The translations under genes were made by a program, and so were the position numbers. From positions 1 through 64,000 of the forward strand of contig JAYKKI010000038.1 of assembly GCA_039881145.1 (NCBI GenBank): a stretch of 64,000 nucleotides of DNA, given 5' to 3'. Every line of letters begins with the position of its first letter. Within the stretch, counting starts at the first letter, position 1. Positions 45,720-63,400 of the stretch are shown here, piece after piece. Origin of the DNA: Druceiella hillmani (lineage: Eukaryota > Arthropoda > Insecta > Lepidoptera > Hepialidae). Under the pieces are notes generated by a model. It ran no database searches and had not been told where the DNA came from. It saw only the letters and a list, made by a program, of their open reading frames with translations.

Positions 45720-45856
45720 CAGGGTTTGAATTGGTGTAAGAAAGCGCGCCATTTTGTTGTTTGTGTCGTGGTTATAAACTTCCTCCAAAGTGAAATGCGG
45801 GGAGTGACGCTCAGTGCCACTTCGTTCGTCGTGAAGATTAGTGCAAATTTAGAGGT
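45720..45856 (+). promoter_or_regulatory. Promoter-like CpG patch with TCAGT initiator and donor
   Basis: A CpG-containing segment (cccggacggctcc, gcgcgccattttg, gcggggagtgacgctcagt) carries the insect initiator TCAGT at 45811-45815. It is followed by cgttcgtcgtgaag and then, 40 bases downstream, tttagag|gttagt as a plausible 5' splice donor at 45855. This would make a short untranslated leader exon transcribed toward the pogo-like relic. A reverse-strand open frame of 68 codons over the same patch has no motif. Motif-based inference only. Confidence 0.25.
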
Positions 45857-46029
45857 TAGTAAAAATTTTATTCGCAATAATTTTTTAGGGTTTATAAAAA
45901 GTAATTAAAGTAACTGATGATAGCGATTATTATTAATTATTATTGCAATGTTACTAATCTGCCATAAGTCACAAGATTTTAATGATTCATAACAAACAAT
46001 GTGAATAAGAATTTTTTCCCCATGTACCT

Positions 46030-47842
46030 AAGGGTCTCTAAGATCGGACACTCTACCATAAAATTTCCCTAATGGCGGACAGTTTAACAATTAGGTTTAT
46101 CTTGTTGTAGTAATTAACCTCGTATTTTTTTTACATTCAACATGGATAAACCCAAACTAAGTTGTAAGGATACTTTCAAATGCGAAAAATTAAAAAAAAA
46201 CATCGGTAAGGTGATGTCAAAAAAATTCTATAAGGAAATCTAAAGTTTACAATACGCCAATTTGATAAAACCTTTACCGAGGAGTACGAGGAAACTGTAA
46301 TTGCGCACGTGGTGGATATGTCAAATAAGTGCAGGTCTTTAACAGAAAACAAGTTTTAAAATTGGCATTCGATTTTGCTGAGCAATTAAAACTGAACCAT
46401 CGATTCAACAGGGCAAACAAATCTGCAAGTAAGCTTTTTACTATGAATTTACCAAACGCCTTAGCTTAAGAAGGCCAGAGTCAACGAGTCTGACGAGAGC
46501 AGTTGGTTTTAATAGGCCACATGTTGACCGTGTCTTTAACAATTTGAAAGATATTTGTGATAAATATCATTTTGGCCCATCGGACATCTATAACTGCGAT
46601 GAGACAGGGATCAGCACTGTCCAGATTCAAGCTGAAGTGATGGCACTCAAAAGTAATCGCTAATTTGGCAATATAACCTCTACAGAGAGTGGTAAATATG
46701 TCACTGTTATGTACTGTGTGAGTATGGCTGGATATTTTATTCCACCACTATTTTATTTTTCCGAAGCAAAGAGTTAATGAAAGGGTAATTATTAATACAC
46801 CATTTTAAGGTGTAGCCACAGCACAGCCGAACGAATAAATGCACGATTAATTCTTCTTAAAGTGGCTTCAAATATTTGTAGTGTTTTCAAACTAAAGAGA
46901 AACCAATGCTTTTGATCCTAGAAGGCCATTGCAGTAATAAAGATTTTGCCGTCATAAATCACATGACCCACAAAATGCAGCCCTTAAACAAGGTTTTTAT
47001 GAAACCATTCAAAGACGCATATTTTGAGGCCTGTGTATCATGGATGAGGGCTAATTCCGGTGCAATAATAATACATTATGAAATAGCTGCAATGGTGATA
47101 AAAGCTTTCACTCGCGTTGCGCGTTTGGATTCAGCAAAATCTGAATTTTAATGCACTAAAATTCTGTCTGAATCCAAACGTTTTTATAGATTACGATTTT
47201 CTGCCATCAGCAATAACCGACATACCCATGCAGTCTGATGTTGAAGTGAATGTTTGCAATAACACCAATAAAGAGACACTTCAGGATTTGCAGGTTTGCA
47301 CGACAGAAAAGCGATGTTTTAACATCTTCCCCCATAAAAATGCGCGAGCTGAAAATAGAGCATCAAAAATAAAGTCAGTTGTGGTCAAAATATAACATTT
47401 TGAAGCCCAGAAAACTAACGACCTGGAAAAATTAAAAGAAAACAAAAGAATGACCGCAACATTAACGACAATAGCGATTCCTTCGTCAACATCAATGACG
47501 GGAAATGTAACAACTTGTTTAATTTGCCAAGAAAACAAGAATTAAGATTGGACACTTTGTCAACCTTGCAACCGGTGGGCACATGAAGTATGTCCTAACG
47601 ATGAAAAAGGCTCAGATCGCTAGTCTGTGATTTTTTCCGAGTTCACAATTAAAATTTTTAAATTTCTCAGAAAATATTCTTGGTCATGTTAATTACCAAA
47701 GTTGATTCAAATTAAGTTTAATTTTCTTCATTAATGGTTGATTAGTTCTATTGGAATGACATTTTTACGAATTTCTTGTTAAAATATTTTTTAAGTTCAG
47801 ATAATAAATAAAAAGTCGACTGTCCGATATTATGGGACCTTT
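46030..47842 (+). mobile_element. pogo/jerky-like DNA transposon relic
   Basis: The transposase relic is bracketed by inverted motifs. On the left is aagggtctctaagatcggac at 46030-46049; on the right, in opposite orientation, is ctgtccgatattatgggacc at 47820-47839. Both contain TGTCCGAT, and the outer parts (GGGTCTC and GGGACC types) match imperfectly. A second left copy of cggaca lies at 46076-46081 and another right copy, agtgtccgatacttgggcac, at 48012-48031, so the real right end could be at about 48035. Terminal repeats with inner copies and a TA target are usual for pogo/Tigger-type elements; the exact ends and target duplication are not resolved. Confidence 0.55.
46142..47605 (+). pseudogene. 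pogo/jerky-like (DDE_1) transposase, decayed
   Basis: Starts MDKPKLSCKDTFK. Blocks in order: a psq/CENP-B type N-terminal helix region (CEKLKKNIGKVM, SLQYANLIK), TEEYEETVIAHVVDMSNKC and LAFDFAEQLKLNHRF (CENP-B helix region, about 46275-46405), then SLRRPESTSLTRAVGFNRPHV (46465-46530). The DDE_1 catalytic core follows with YNCDETGISTVQ (about 46590) and SGKYVTVMYCVSMAGYFIPP (46688-46747), LLILEGHCSN (46908-46937), MQPLNKVFMKPFKDAYFEA (46975-47031) and FIDYDFLPSAI (about 47185). A C-terminal CLICQ...WTLCQPCNRWAHEVC resembles the PHD-like finger of arthropod jerky-type proteins (to about 47590). In-frame stops and frameshifts are frequent. The second and third catalytic Asp positions read Glu and Asn. 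Confidence 0.85.
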
Positions 47843-48039
47843 CTTCAAATCTTATTCTGACTATGAAATTTGTTACTTAGTAATTACTACATATAAAGTA
47901 TTATTTGAGACTGATTACATATCTATGATTAATAAATATGTAATTGAGAGTAGTTTTAATATAAACAAACAAATTAATAATCACATTTTGTGTTATTATA
48001 AATATTCCTCAAGTGTCCGATACTTGGGCACTTCCTCCT

Positions 48040-49035
48040 ACTGAAATGGTTCTTAAAATATAGTTACAATGCAATAGAGCAACATTTTTCAATTCAAATC
48101 GCCCCAGGTTTCTTCACATAAACCTAAATATTTAAAAAATGTTAAAAAAATCATTTCGTGAAATATTTGCCAAATTTCAAGCTTTTGACACATTGCTAAT
48201 GATAACGTTCCTTATTGCCACAACAATGATGAGCTATTACCGAGATATTCCATAAATTACTATCGCTGAGTATTACGTCACTTCCTCTAACCTCCCTCTA
48301 ATATATTTAGTAGTGGTATTCTTACTAAAATGCCTATAGTTAAATGAACTGTCTCCAACGTCACTAAGTTCTAACTTAACCATCTACAAGTGACATCACG
48401 AATTTAGAAATGAAACAATATGGTGTTGACAACAAAGTATATTTCTGTTCTCTTTAACTTTAGAACCATTCTTCCTGTAGCTCATTCAATTACAAAAAAA
48501 TATTTTATATATAAACTAATTTTATAGTTGAAATTTATATATATTTAGTCAGTCAATGACTATTTCCAAAACTCTCTGCATTTTACCAATAATATATACT
48601 ATCATAACTATAATAACTTAATAAACTGTCAAGATAAACAGTATTAGAAATATTAATATTCACTATTTATTATTGTTTTATATTAATTTATAATAATATT
48701 TCACAAAAATATTTCATATATCCGCGCATAAAAGTTTTTAGCCATATATGCTTAAACTTATATACATATTTATTTCATAACGCGTTGTAGTAAGATAATA
48801 ATGATAAGTCACCTTTCAATTTGAAATAAAAGAATTTTTTTAAATACAAATAGTATGTGTATCTGATATTTGAGTAAGGATAGTAAAACAAGAAAAAAAC
48901 ACAGCGACGCGTTATTTTCTTTAGGCTCGCCTTTTACTATTATTTGGTTGCATATTTTCAAAGCTCATTTATAATGTAGGTATATTTATTTAAAATAAAT
49001 ATCTTAAAAAAATTATTCATCATATTGTGATATTA
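48040..49035. other. Unassigned AT-rich stretch
   Basis: No gene, RNA or mobile element recognised. Confidence 0.55.
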
Positions 49036-49054
49036 TTTATATGCGCTGCGGCAT

Positions 49055-49210
49055 TATTTATACTGCTAGTAGCGCAGTGGCTAAGGGGCTATCTAAACGG
49101 CAACCTATAACGTTTGGTCTCACACAATGTGTTAATAAAGGCAACAACTATTGCAACAGGAATTGTTCGCCGGTTAAAGCGAAAGAAAGCACAGTGAAGA
49201 CAAGTAATTT
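49055..49210 (+). repeat. Possible decayed tRNA-derived SINE
   Basis: tagcgcagtggctaagg at 49069-49085 matches the RNA polymerase III A box consensus (TRGYNNARNGG). About 40 bases downstream, gtttggtctcacac occupies the B box position but matches poorly. The local G+C is higher than the flanks to about 49200. No cloverleaf of a real tRNA can be drawn. Confidence 0.3.
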
Positions 49211-49678
49211 TCTTATGCTGGGTGGTCCTTGAGATTTATTTAATCATATCTATTAATCATAACTCCTACATTAATAGCACTTTCACTGTCAACGATAAAA
49301 CGTAAAATTATATTTTTGTTAAATATTATTATAGATGTATATTGTGCATTTTTGTATTTTAGTATGTTTTATATTTTTCAAAAGTGATATTAATGGATTA
49401 GTCAAAAATCAAGTTCTAGATTTTTGCGATTATGTTTTAATAATTTAAATGGATATATCCTATTATTTAATGTGACTTAAGTTTTTGGACTATTTAAAAA
49501 GATATGTATTCTTTGTTCGTTTCATAGTTAAGCAGATTGATGATAACTGAATTTGGTTATTAAGTACCTTTTATTTTAAGATATAATGTATATAAACAGC
49601 TTTAATAGGTATACTATTAAAAACATTATTATTTTAACGCAAATACCAAATAAATCCCAATTATATTACTAACGTGAC

Positions 49679-49835
49679 TTAAAAAAACGGTTTGCAATAC
49701 CTGAGCTCTCAAATTTGTCTGTTTACATACTTTCTCCTTCGAAATGGAGTGGAGTATTAAAAAAACGGTTTGCAATACCTGAGCTCTCAAATTTGTCTGT
49801 TTACATACTTTCTCCTTCGAAATGGAGTGGAGTAT
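49679..49835. repeat. Exact 78-bp tandem duplication
   Basis: Two copies, 49679-49756 and 49757-49834, appear identical by eye; each carries cggtttgcaatacctgagct and ccttcgaaatggagtggagt. Perfect identity in otherwise eroded sequence implies a recent duplication or an assembly artefact. Confidence 0.95.
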
Positions 49836-51360
<1,525 letters not shown>

Positions 51361-51661
51361 GCATCGTCAGTTTAGGTTTCATTCACTGCGATACTCTATT
51401 GATGAAAAAGCATCATCAGTTTAGGTTTCATTCACTGCGATACTCCATTGATGGGAAAACATCATCAGTTTAGGTTTCATTCACTGCGATACTCCATTGA
51501 TGGAAAAGTATCATCAGTTTAGGTTACATTCACTGCGATACTCCATTGATGGAAAAGAATCATCGGTTTAGGTTCCATTCACTGCGATACTCCACTGATA
51601 GGAAAGAATAATTGGTTATAGTTCTATTCATAGCGACACTTCATTGATAAGATTTCCATTT
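51361..51661. repeat. 49-bp minisatellite, about six copies
   Basis: The unit (catcatcagtttaggtttca then ttcactgcgatactccattg then atggaaaa) repeats with the cag anchor at 51368, 51417, 51466, 51515, 51564 and 51613, each exactly 49 bp apart. Copies 1-4 are nearly identical, copy 5 has a few changes and copy 6 is much diverged, so decay increases to the right. Confidence 0.95.
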
Positions 51662-54270
51662 ACGAGAAAGCATAATCGCCGCACCGCACTTAATTAGGTT
51701 AATACTAAAAGAAATGTTGATAAACACTTGTAGGAAACCGATCCGTTTTTAATGGTTTGTTAACGCTCTTCGATTCTCCCACGAATTAATGAAAAACTGG
51801 CTTAAAATTGGAAAGACATAAAATAATTTATGTTTGAAAACATAAATTATTTTGAAACATCTCTTCTACTAAATCAAATATTGTTAAAAGAAAATAACTT
51901 AATTAAATTAATGATAATAAAAAAAATTATATGAAAGATAATAGTAGATGACGATTAAAATCGATATGTATAACATAACTCCAAACGACGCTCCTCCACT
52001 TTAAATGCGGTGTAGTTTAATTAGTCAATTATCAATTTTACCGATTATCAATTTTACCTTCATGAAATTAATATTTTCGGGTTTTTTCTTTCACGCAGAT
52101 AATGTTGCTAATGACCTATATACTTCTACAGTACTTAAATTTTACGTATCAAATTTAACTATAATAATAGTATAAGTATAGAAGTTGCTGTTAAAAATGG
52201 GTGAAATATTATTGATGTTATTGAATTTTGAAATTACATTACGCACATATCAAAACTAAAACATACTGTCAGTATAAAAATGTTCCCTAAGTAACAATTG
52301 AGAAAAATATATAATGATTAATTATAACAATTGAGAAAAACCAAAACCCTTAAAATCCACACCCGTGTTTATTCACTGATGTTAAAATAAAATAAAAGCT
52401 TTATGAATCTTTTCAAAATTTTAAGGAATACCTGCTAATTTTATTGATGTTTACTCGACAAAAATTGTAACCCTGCTTTAATCATAATCAATCTAACGAC
52501 AATATAATATTTTGATTAATCAGACATATATTTTTTTTTAACTTAAATAAATTTTTCACAGAAAATATCATTAAATTTTTAGAAAGAAAAAGTTCAGTTA
52601 ATTACGTAATAATCAATGTTCCGTTTATTTTATTTTTCCTTTTGTTTTACGCAACTCACTTTCGCTTTAACACAAAAAATGTAGTATAGTTATTGTTATA
52701 TTGTATCACGATGGATAATTATATGAATTATATATATATGAATATGGAATTTGGAATTATGCTTTAATAAGAATAGTCTTTGTATATCTTTTTACTAATG
52801 GCAAGGGAAAAATTAGCTTTCTTATAGAATCTCGCTTAATAGAAAAATAGTAGTGTTTAAGAAATGTTAAAAGTAGCATTATATTATTTTTAAAGTGCTT
52901 ATTTCATTTTTTTTAAGCAGAAAATGCCAATACAATATTTTAGTTAGGCGACATTTCTGAAATTATGAATACATACAAATGCGTTAAACAATGTTTATCA
53001 CATTATTAAAGTACTTGGTATTAGGCGGATCGTCACGTTGATGTAATGGGCGAAGCTAACGAAGCACAACTTATGCTCGAATGCTTTGCAAGTGCTCGAT
53101 TAAACTTCTCTCCTGTGATAACTAGCTGGCAATTTTTACAGTGGCCTGAGTAACAGTTTTTGTAACAAGTTATAATATTTCATTTATGCTAAATTCAAAT
53201 ATGGTCAGAATTTATTAAAAATGTGAGAAAGAATATAAATGGTGAGAAATTGAATGTTAATAGATAATTATATAATGCAGCCGTAGGCAATAAATATCAT
53301 TAGCATTTTAATATTTATAACAGCGTTGGAATCTTCAAAAGCTACTTGATTTTGTAAAATTCCATAACTATTTCAGGTTCCTTAAATTTAAAAATTTTAA
53401 AAAATATTGGACAAAACGTAAATATGGAATTTATAAGAAGTAAATTTATTAAATTTCAAAAGCCATCTAAATATACCTAGTTTATAAAACGGTACACAGA
53501 TCTATAAAACTCACTCCGCTGGTATTCTGTGATATAACATTTCAAAATAAATCTAAGAGATATGTTGAGAAATGTAACACAATACAAAAATACAGTTCAA
53601 AAATAAAATACAAAAATAAAGAATAACAAAATGTAGAGAACCCATAGTAATAACTCACTGTAATATAATATGCAGAGTAACCACATGAGGTCTGATAAAA
53701 TAAAATGCTTTGAAAGGTTAGCCAGTTAGTAAAAAACACTTTAAGCATGTAGAGTGGTTTAAAATGTATAATATCATGTTACTTTTTATTCACAAACTAT
53801 TTGTAGGTCGTCTGTCTTGCCCATAAGTAAAAGTAAACCAATCATGTAGACAGAAATTGAATAAAAATATCATTTTTATTCGGTACAAAAATTAAAATAT
53901 TTTAGTTAGTCATTGAGAAAATCAAATAGTTATAAAGTTTATTAAGTTATTAAGACAATACAAGTTTTTATTAAACATTACAAGTGACAAAATGAATACT
54001 TTCAGTCAACATATGAAAATGAGAAATATTATTTTAGACATGGCGCCTGATAAGTTCGCATATCATTTAGTTTACATTATCATTTAGTTTTAGATAGAAT
54101 ATGTGGTAAAATTTATATTTTTAATACAAAGTCTATGGTGAATATTACCACTTAAAACACTATTAAAGTATGTTAGAACTCAAAATAATGCATCATATCG
54201 CAATGGAAACATTTAAATGTTCTCATTCTGATGATTTAGCAAATCCATTTTGCTTTATATTACAAAATAT
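51662..54270. other. Unassigned AT-rich stretch
   Basis: Contains a 16-bp near-loopless hairpin at 51820-51853 (aaaataatttatgttt and its complement) and a stop-free 41-codon segment at 53033-53155 (reading ADRHVDVMGEANEAQL) preceded by an acceptor-like ggtattag. It is too short to call as an exon. No other feature supported. Confidence 0.45.
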
Positions 54271-54274
54271 TTTC

Positions 54275-54625
54275 TTGTTGCAACTTCGTCCGCGTCGTCC
54301 GGGTTAAAAAGCACCCTTTGGTCTAAACCAGGTAATAATATATTTCTAGGTAAAATTTCGTGCAAAGCCAAGTAATATTTTTGCGTGATTTACAGACAAA
54401 TATTCAAATAAACAAACGTACAAACTTTAAACTTTTATCTCCATTTTGTAGGTTGATTTTTTATAGTAGACTCTGTCCTATTGTAGGTTGCCTATCTGTA
54501 TAAGAAATTTCGTATAGTTCCAGGCAGACCAGCAGCTCATACAGATCCAATCGCTTGATTGAAAAGCGAACATCCAAACAAAAAAACCAATATTCAAACT
54601 TTCACATTTATAATATTAGTGGGAT
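54275..54625 (+). repeat. SINE/RTE-type interspersed repeat
   Basis: Begins at gttgcaacttcgtccgcgtc and ends at actttcacatttataatatt followed by agtgggat. A gcaacttcgtccgcgt-type head and a caaactttc-cattataatattagt-type 3' end are characteristic of abundant RTE-mobilised repeats in Lepidoptera and some other insects. An internal tttttgcgtgatttacagac and caaacgtacaaactt block (54370-54430) looks like a first tail copy, so two units may be nested. Family assignment is from memory of the tail sequence. Confidence 0.5.
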
Positions 54626-54819
54626 GGAATTTTTTATTTTTTATGATAAATTCAAGGTATGTAAGCATCCAGCTAAATTGAAGGTCATATGCTGCGATAA
54701 AACTCTATATTCAACGCCAATTTACGAGAGGCACAGTATCGACAAAAATCCCAGTTGTTTTCCACTACACAAGTCTAGTTCTCTCTCTATCTATAATCTA
54801 GTATTATTATTATTAACGG

Positions 54820-59010
<4,191 letters not shown>

Positions 59011-59013
59011 TAC

Positions 59014-59060
59014 TACAAAAGCAAAGTATAAACACTTGTTGTTTACACTTTGCTTTTGTA
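59014..59060. repeat. 20-bp hairpin, one mismatch
   Basis: Left arm tacaaaagcaaagtataaac (59014-59033) and right arm 59041-59060 are complementary except for one position, around the loop acttgtt. The loop-side segment acttgttgttt recurs just after the right arm (59064-59074). Confidence 0.9.
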
Positions 59061-60165
59061 AATACTTGTTGTTTGGCGTCCTAAAAAAATTCCTAAAAGA
59101 AGGACGATGGTTTGGGATTTAAATTATTTCATAAATAAATGAATGATCGGTTTTAAATCTAAGTACTTTAAAATACAGATTATTAATTTGCACAATTTAT
59201 TGCTTCAGAATATCATGAACTCGCTTCAATAGAAGTTAAGTATGTTCCCGAAAACATGTATGTATAATTTAAGAAATGAGGCCACAGAATCGCTTTACTT
59301 TTTATTCAATGGAGCGTGTTCTACAATTGTTAAAAAAAAAACAATTTTAAAGTATGTCATTGAATAGGAAGAACAATCAGTTGAAACTTCATGCGTTCAA
59401 AGAATATTTTTAAAGGAATTAATATGAAATAATGAAATATAAGAAATGTTAAATAAACTTTGAAAATTAAAAATTTATAAAGAAAGAATTAATTTTTTTA
59501 TTTTTCTTATTTGTACTAACGCCAAATACCTTTGAATATTTTATTGGCCGTGGAAGGCTGTGTTGCACATCCTCTCGCATATTTATTCAAACATATTTTT
59601 TTAAGTTTATTCATTTGTGTTTAAATGAAGTAATATAATTTCAATCGCTTATATTCTGATATTTCTTGTAATTGTGTTTGATCGTTTTATATATTTTTCT
59701 GACCTCTCTTAATCAGTACGAACAAATCGAGCAATCAGAGGAAACAACTGGTATCCTTTAGATTTAAAAATGAATCGTTAGTAATTTATGATACAAATAC
59801 TTTAACACATTAAGGAACCGAAACTTGATTAGACTAATATGAGAATTAAAAGGAGTACAAAAATGTCTTTCCTGCTTCAGGAAGCACCAAAAAAAATTAC
59901 GTAATGATAATAATATATGATTTATTTCCAATACTTTAATAAAATAGTGGCCATATTGTTGTCCTGTACAAGTCTTTCAGTGACATTATTTTTATTACCA
60001 TAGTGTCATACTTTTCAGATATATAAAAAAAGTAATTCACAAACATTTCTGTTCATCATATAATTAACTTTACATCTACAATATTAAATTAAATACAATT
60101 ATATTAGGTGAGAATCATTATAATTACTAAGAAATAAAAACACACATGTCGGAGCAAATGTCACT
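59061..60165. other. Unassigned AT-rich stretch
   Basis: Nothing supported. Confidence 0.55.
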
Positions 60166-60169
60166 TTAT

Positions 60170-60468
60170 TGCTAAATAATTGATTACCCCAACCTGCCAG
60201 ACCCGCTCGACTACAAGTCACGAGGCCCTATAATGACCTATGTCCTTGACGATCAGCGGCCGGGAATAGAACCCGAGACTCCGTCGTGTGACGCCACAGG
60301 CTGGAAGCCTGTGATTAACGCAACACGCCAAACCCGGCTTTGGCGTGTTGCGTTAATCACAGGATTTGCGGAATTGCGTTAATCTCAGGAAAGGACATAG
60401 GACATTATAGGACCCCATGACTTGTAGTCGAGTGGGTCTGGCGGGTTGGGGTAATTAATTATTTAGCA
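60170..60468. mobile_element. Fold-back of two inverted SINE copies
   Basis: The outer arms 60170-60247 and 60391-60468 are inverted copies differing at roughly eight or nine positions. An inner perfect 25-bp hairpin lies at 60308-60332 against 60339-60363, with loop cccggc. The left unit, read on the reverse strand, contains gtctcgggttctattcccgg, an RNA polymerase III B box (GGTTCNANNCC type), preceded by a tgtggcgtcacacg A-box-like segment. It is thus a tRNA-derived SINE ending in ggggtaatcaattatttagc. The right unit is the same tail on the + strand, without the tRNA-like head. The block is GC-rich against its flanks. An inverted duplication or two head-to-head insertions would both explain it. 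Confidence 0.75.
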
Positions 60469-60469
60469 T

Positions 60470-63400
60470 TAAAATCTACAATATTATTATAATTAAACGT
60501 GTTAAGTACTAACAAAACTCGCACTACAAAGGTTCCGCACACATTCAGTGATCTATTAGTTTGAGCATTTAAGGGATTTAATATTTTAATCAAAATATTT
60601 ACAAATATTGATATTATTATTCACTATGTATATGAATATGTTTATATCTCTTACAGATATGAGAAAAGTGGCTTGGTGGCTTGAATATCTTCAATATATT
60701 AATTTAATTTGACTGAAATAAATTTATAATGAAGAAGTTATTTCGAATTTCTTAAGATTTTTGACACTCAATTTTCAAATGTTGCATATTGCTTTTTGAA
60801 ATTCACATTAGAGGCCCCCATCTTGCAAAGCAGGTACCGTGCCAGGAAATATTACTGAACATTTTCGATTACACTTTAAAAACCTCTTAAATTTCCATTT
60901 GATATACCTATGGGAAAAAATGTTTCAATTCCTAATTTGATGTATGGGGAATTAATCCGTAAAAAAAATAATTAGGTTAAAACGTTTCTTCTTTAATGGT
61001 ATATAGTATTTTAATTAAACTATTTACCAATGTTATTATTATTGTTTTTATCACAATATAAATATATCGACTAGAAAATTTTCAATATATTTCTGAAAAA
61101 AATACAAGAAACGCATAGAATAGGTTTTTTTGTAATTTTCTATTTGTTTATTAAAATAAAAAGCTAAAAAAATTACTACCAATTATTACATTTTTACGTT
61201 ATTTTCATAAGCTTACCCTTATTTACTTCTTTTTATATTATTTTATATAATTCCTACAAATTCGAACCTCACGATTTTAGGATAAAAACTTCATAAAATG
61301 GTACATTGGTTATCTGCTGGTTTTACTAACATTGATATGAGCCATTTAACTTTAATTTTTTTTTAAGGTATTTGCCATTTCTAAGATCCTATTTCTATTG
61401 AATTTAGTCAACTTTTGTCCTTAAGAGGTAGTCTGGAAAAATAATCATACGTATATACTCTAACCTTACAAAAGTACCATCAATGTTCAATATTTCCCAA
61501 TAAAAAAAGAGCTTCACAAAAATAGCACTTAACGGTGTACTTTCATGAACTCTCAAAGTTCGTGAACTCTTTAAAGATGATCGCCAATGTCTGTTCAATG
61601 CGTTGCTGAATTTTCTTACGGAAGAGTGACATACCCATAACTTTTAATTTATTCGTTATTAATGTTAGGCCTAACAGATAATAATTAAAAATGTCCCTGG
61701 TATACACAGATGAATGAATAACGTCTTATACATACCAATCTAAGAGACGGTATAGTTATTATGATCTATGTTTAATACACGTTAACAATCGAATCAATAT
61801 TATAAAATGATATAGTTAAAGTTAGTTACACTTATAAAAATTTAAATTAAACCTTTAATTCCGTAACAAAAATTAAATTAAGTAGATAATTATGTAATAT
61901 CCCAAGTAGCTATATGAAATATTTGAGTTTGAATGCTTTTAAATTTATATTTTTCTAAGCGACAAGACAGATTATCCTGCTATCTTGATTGACCAAAGGC
62001 CCGCTCTTTTTGTGATAGAATGTCGAGTTTTGCGGATATTTAACAAAGCTTTTTGGTATTTTTTTCTTGTTTCAACCTCCTTTATCTTGGTTATGATTAA
62101 AGCTATTTTCTTAATGTTTAAGCAAAACAATGTTATTTTCATTCATTTTTAAATTGCGCACAACAAAATTATACCCTGTACTGTTCATAAGATATATTTT
62201 TTGCCCTGAAGTTTGTGAGCAAAAATTGGACTCCATAATGTATCATGGGCTAGTTTCTTTCGCTATGTTTCATTATTTATAATATGGACCTTAAGAATTA
62301 CCTTTTTTGGTGAATTCCAATATTATAGGTATACATTTGTCGCAAATAAGATTTGTTTAAGGTGAGTTTAGGTCATACTATACCTATTTTTTCCATTCAA
62401 TATATTCTTTACACAGTTGATAAATTTTCCTAAAAAAATTTGTAGCCAAATTTTTTGAGGAAAGTTTATATAACCACGTATAATAATTTCTTCTAGGTTT
62501 CATATCTGGGTAAACTTTTTATACCGGTTTATAGGATATTTACTTTCTTCGGTTAAACACGGAATCCCAAATACGAATACCCAACATATTGCTTTAAAGC
62601 CATGGTATTTGCATTCAAAGTCTGTTATTGATTTGTCACCCTGTTCAAATTGTCTGCTTCGATTTAATCAGGTTGAATATTTGAGTTATTTTTCTAAAAC
62701 TAGTTCCATTGGTAAAGTAACGTAACTCAAACGGTATTTAATTTCAAATAGATATTCGAATGAAAAACTACAAATAGACAGACCGTTCTGTTCATTTTCT
62801 CGTTGTGTTTAAACGATTATATTCTGTTAATTCATGTTTGAAAATGCGCCATAAATACTTGTAGAGTAGGGATAAAAGTAAGTAACTTAAAACGATAGTA
62901 AAGAGGATTTGTCTAAAATTGGTTTAAACCAACAGCGGGGTTTGAAGTAAGTGTTTAACTAATATAGAGCCTTTTGCATTTAATTGGCTAAAATATTGTT
63001 AAAGAGGCATCTCTTGAGCTATTACATTAGTCACAAAAATTGGACATCATTTAAAAAAAATAATAATAATCGCAGTAAAACGCCGAGCAAACTAATATCC
63101 TAATATAAGATACAGGATAGGGTGACATTCTACTCTCGACCTGTTTTGTTAGGAATTAAAAAAATTGCAGATTAACCAAAAGAAGTTTATGCTCACACCG
63201 TTAGAAGATTGAAAGCCAACATTACATCTGCATCTGCCCACCGCAACAATTACGCCAGGTCGGTTCAAACGTTGTATATCCACTGTTTGATAACATTCGA
63301 TTCTTACTTCTACGTGACAACGCGTGATCATATGCAGTAAATAATATGGCGTAAAGTTGCATGTGCTATATTTCGGAACTCACCACATTTACCAAACCCC

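Noticed and set aside
51361..51661. Possibility that the 49-bp repeats are a CRISPR array
   Set aside because: Units are contiguous without unique spacers, and the sequence is eukaryotic.
53033..53155. Short stop-free segment after an acceptor-like ggtattag
   Set aside because: 41 codons, no donor, no recognisable family; too weak for an exon call.
61730..61760. aagagacggtat, similar to the BEL/Pao LTR near its TATA box
   Set aside because: Only about 12 bases match and the surroundings do not align, so a second LTR is not supported.
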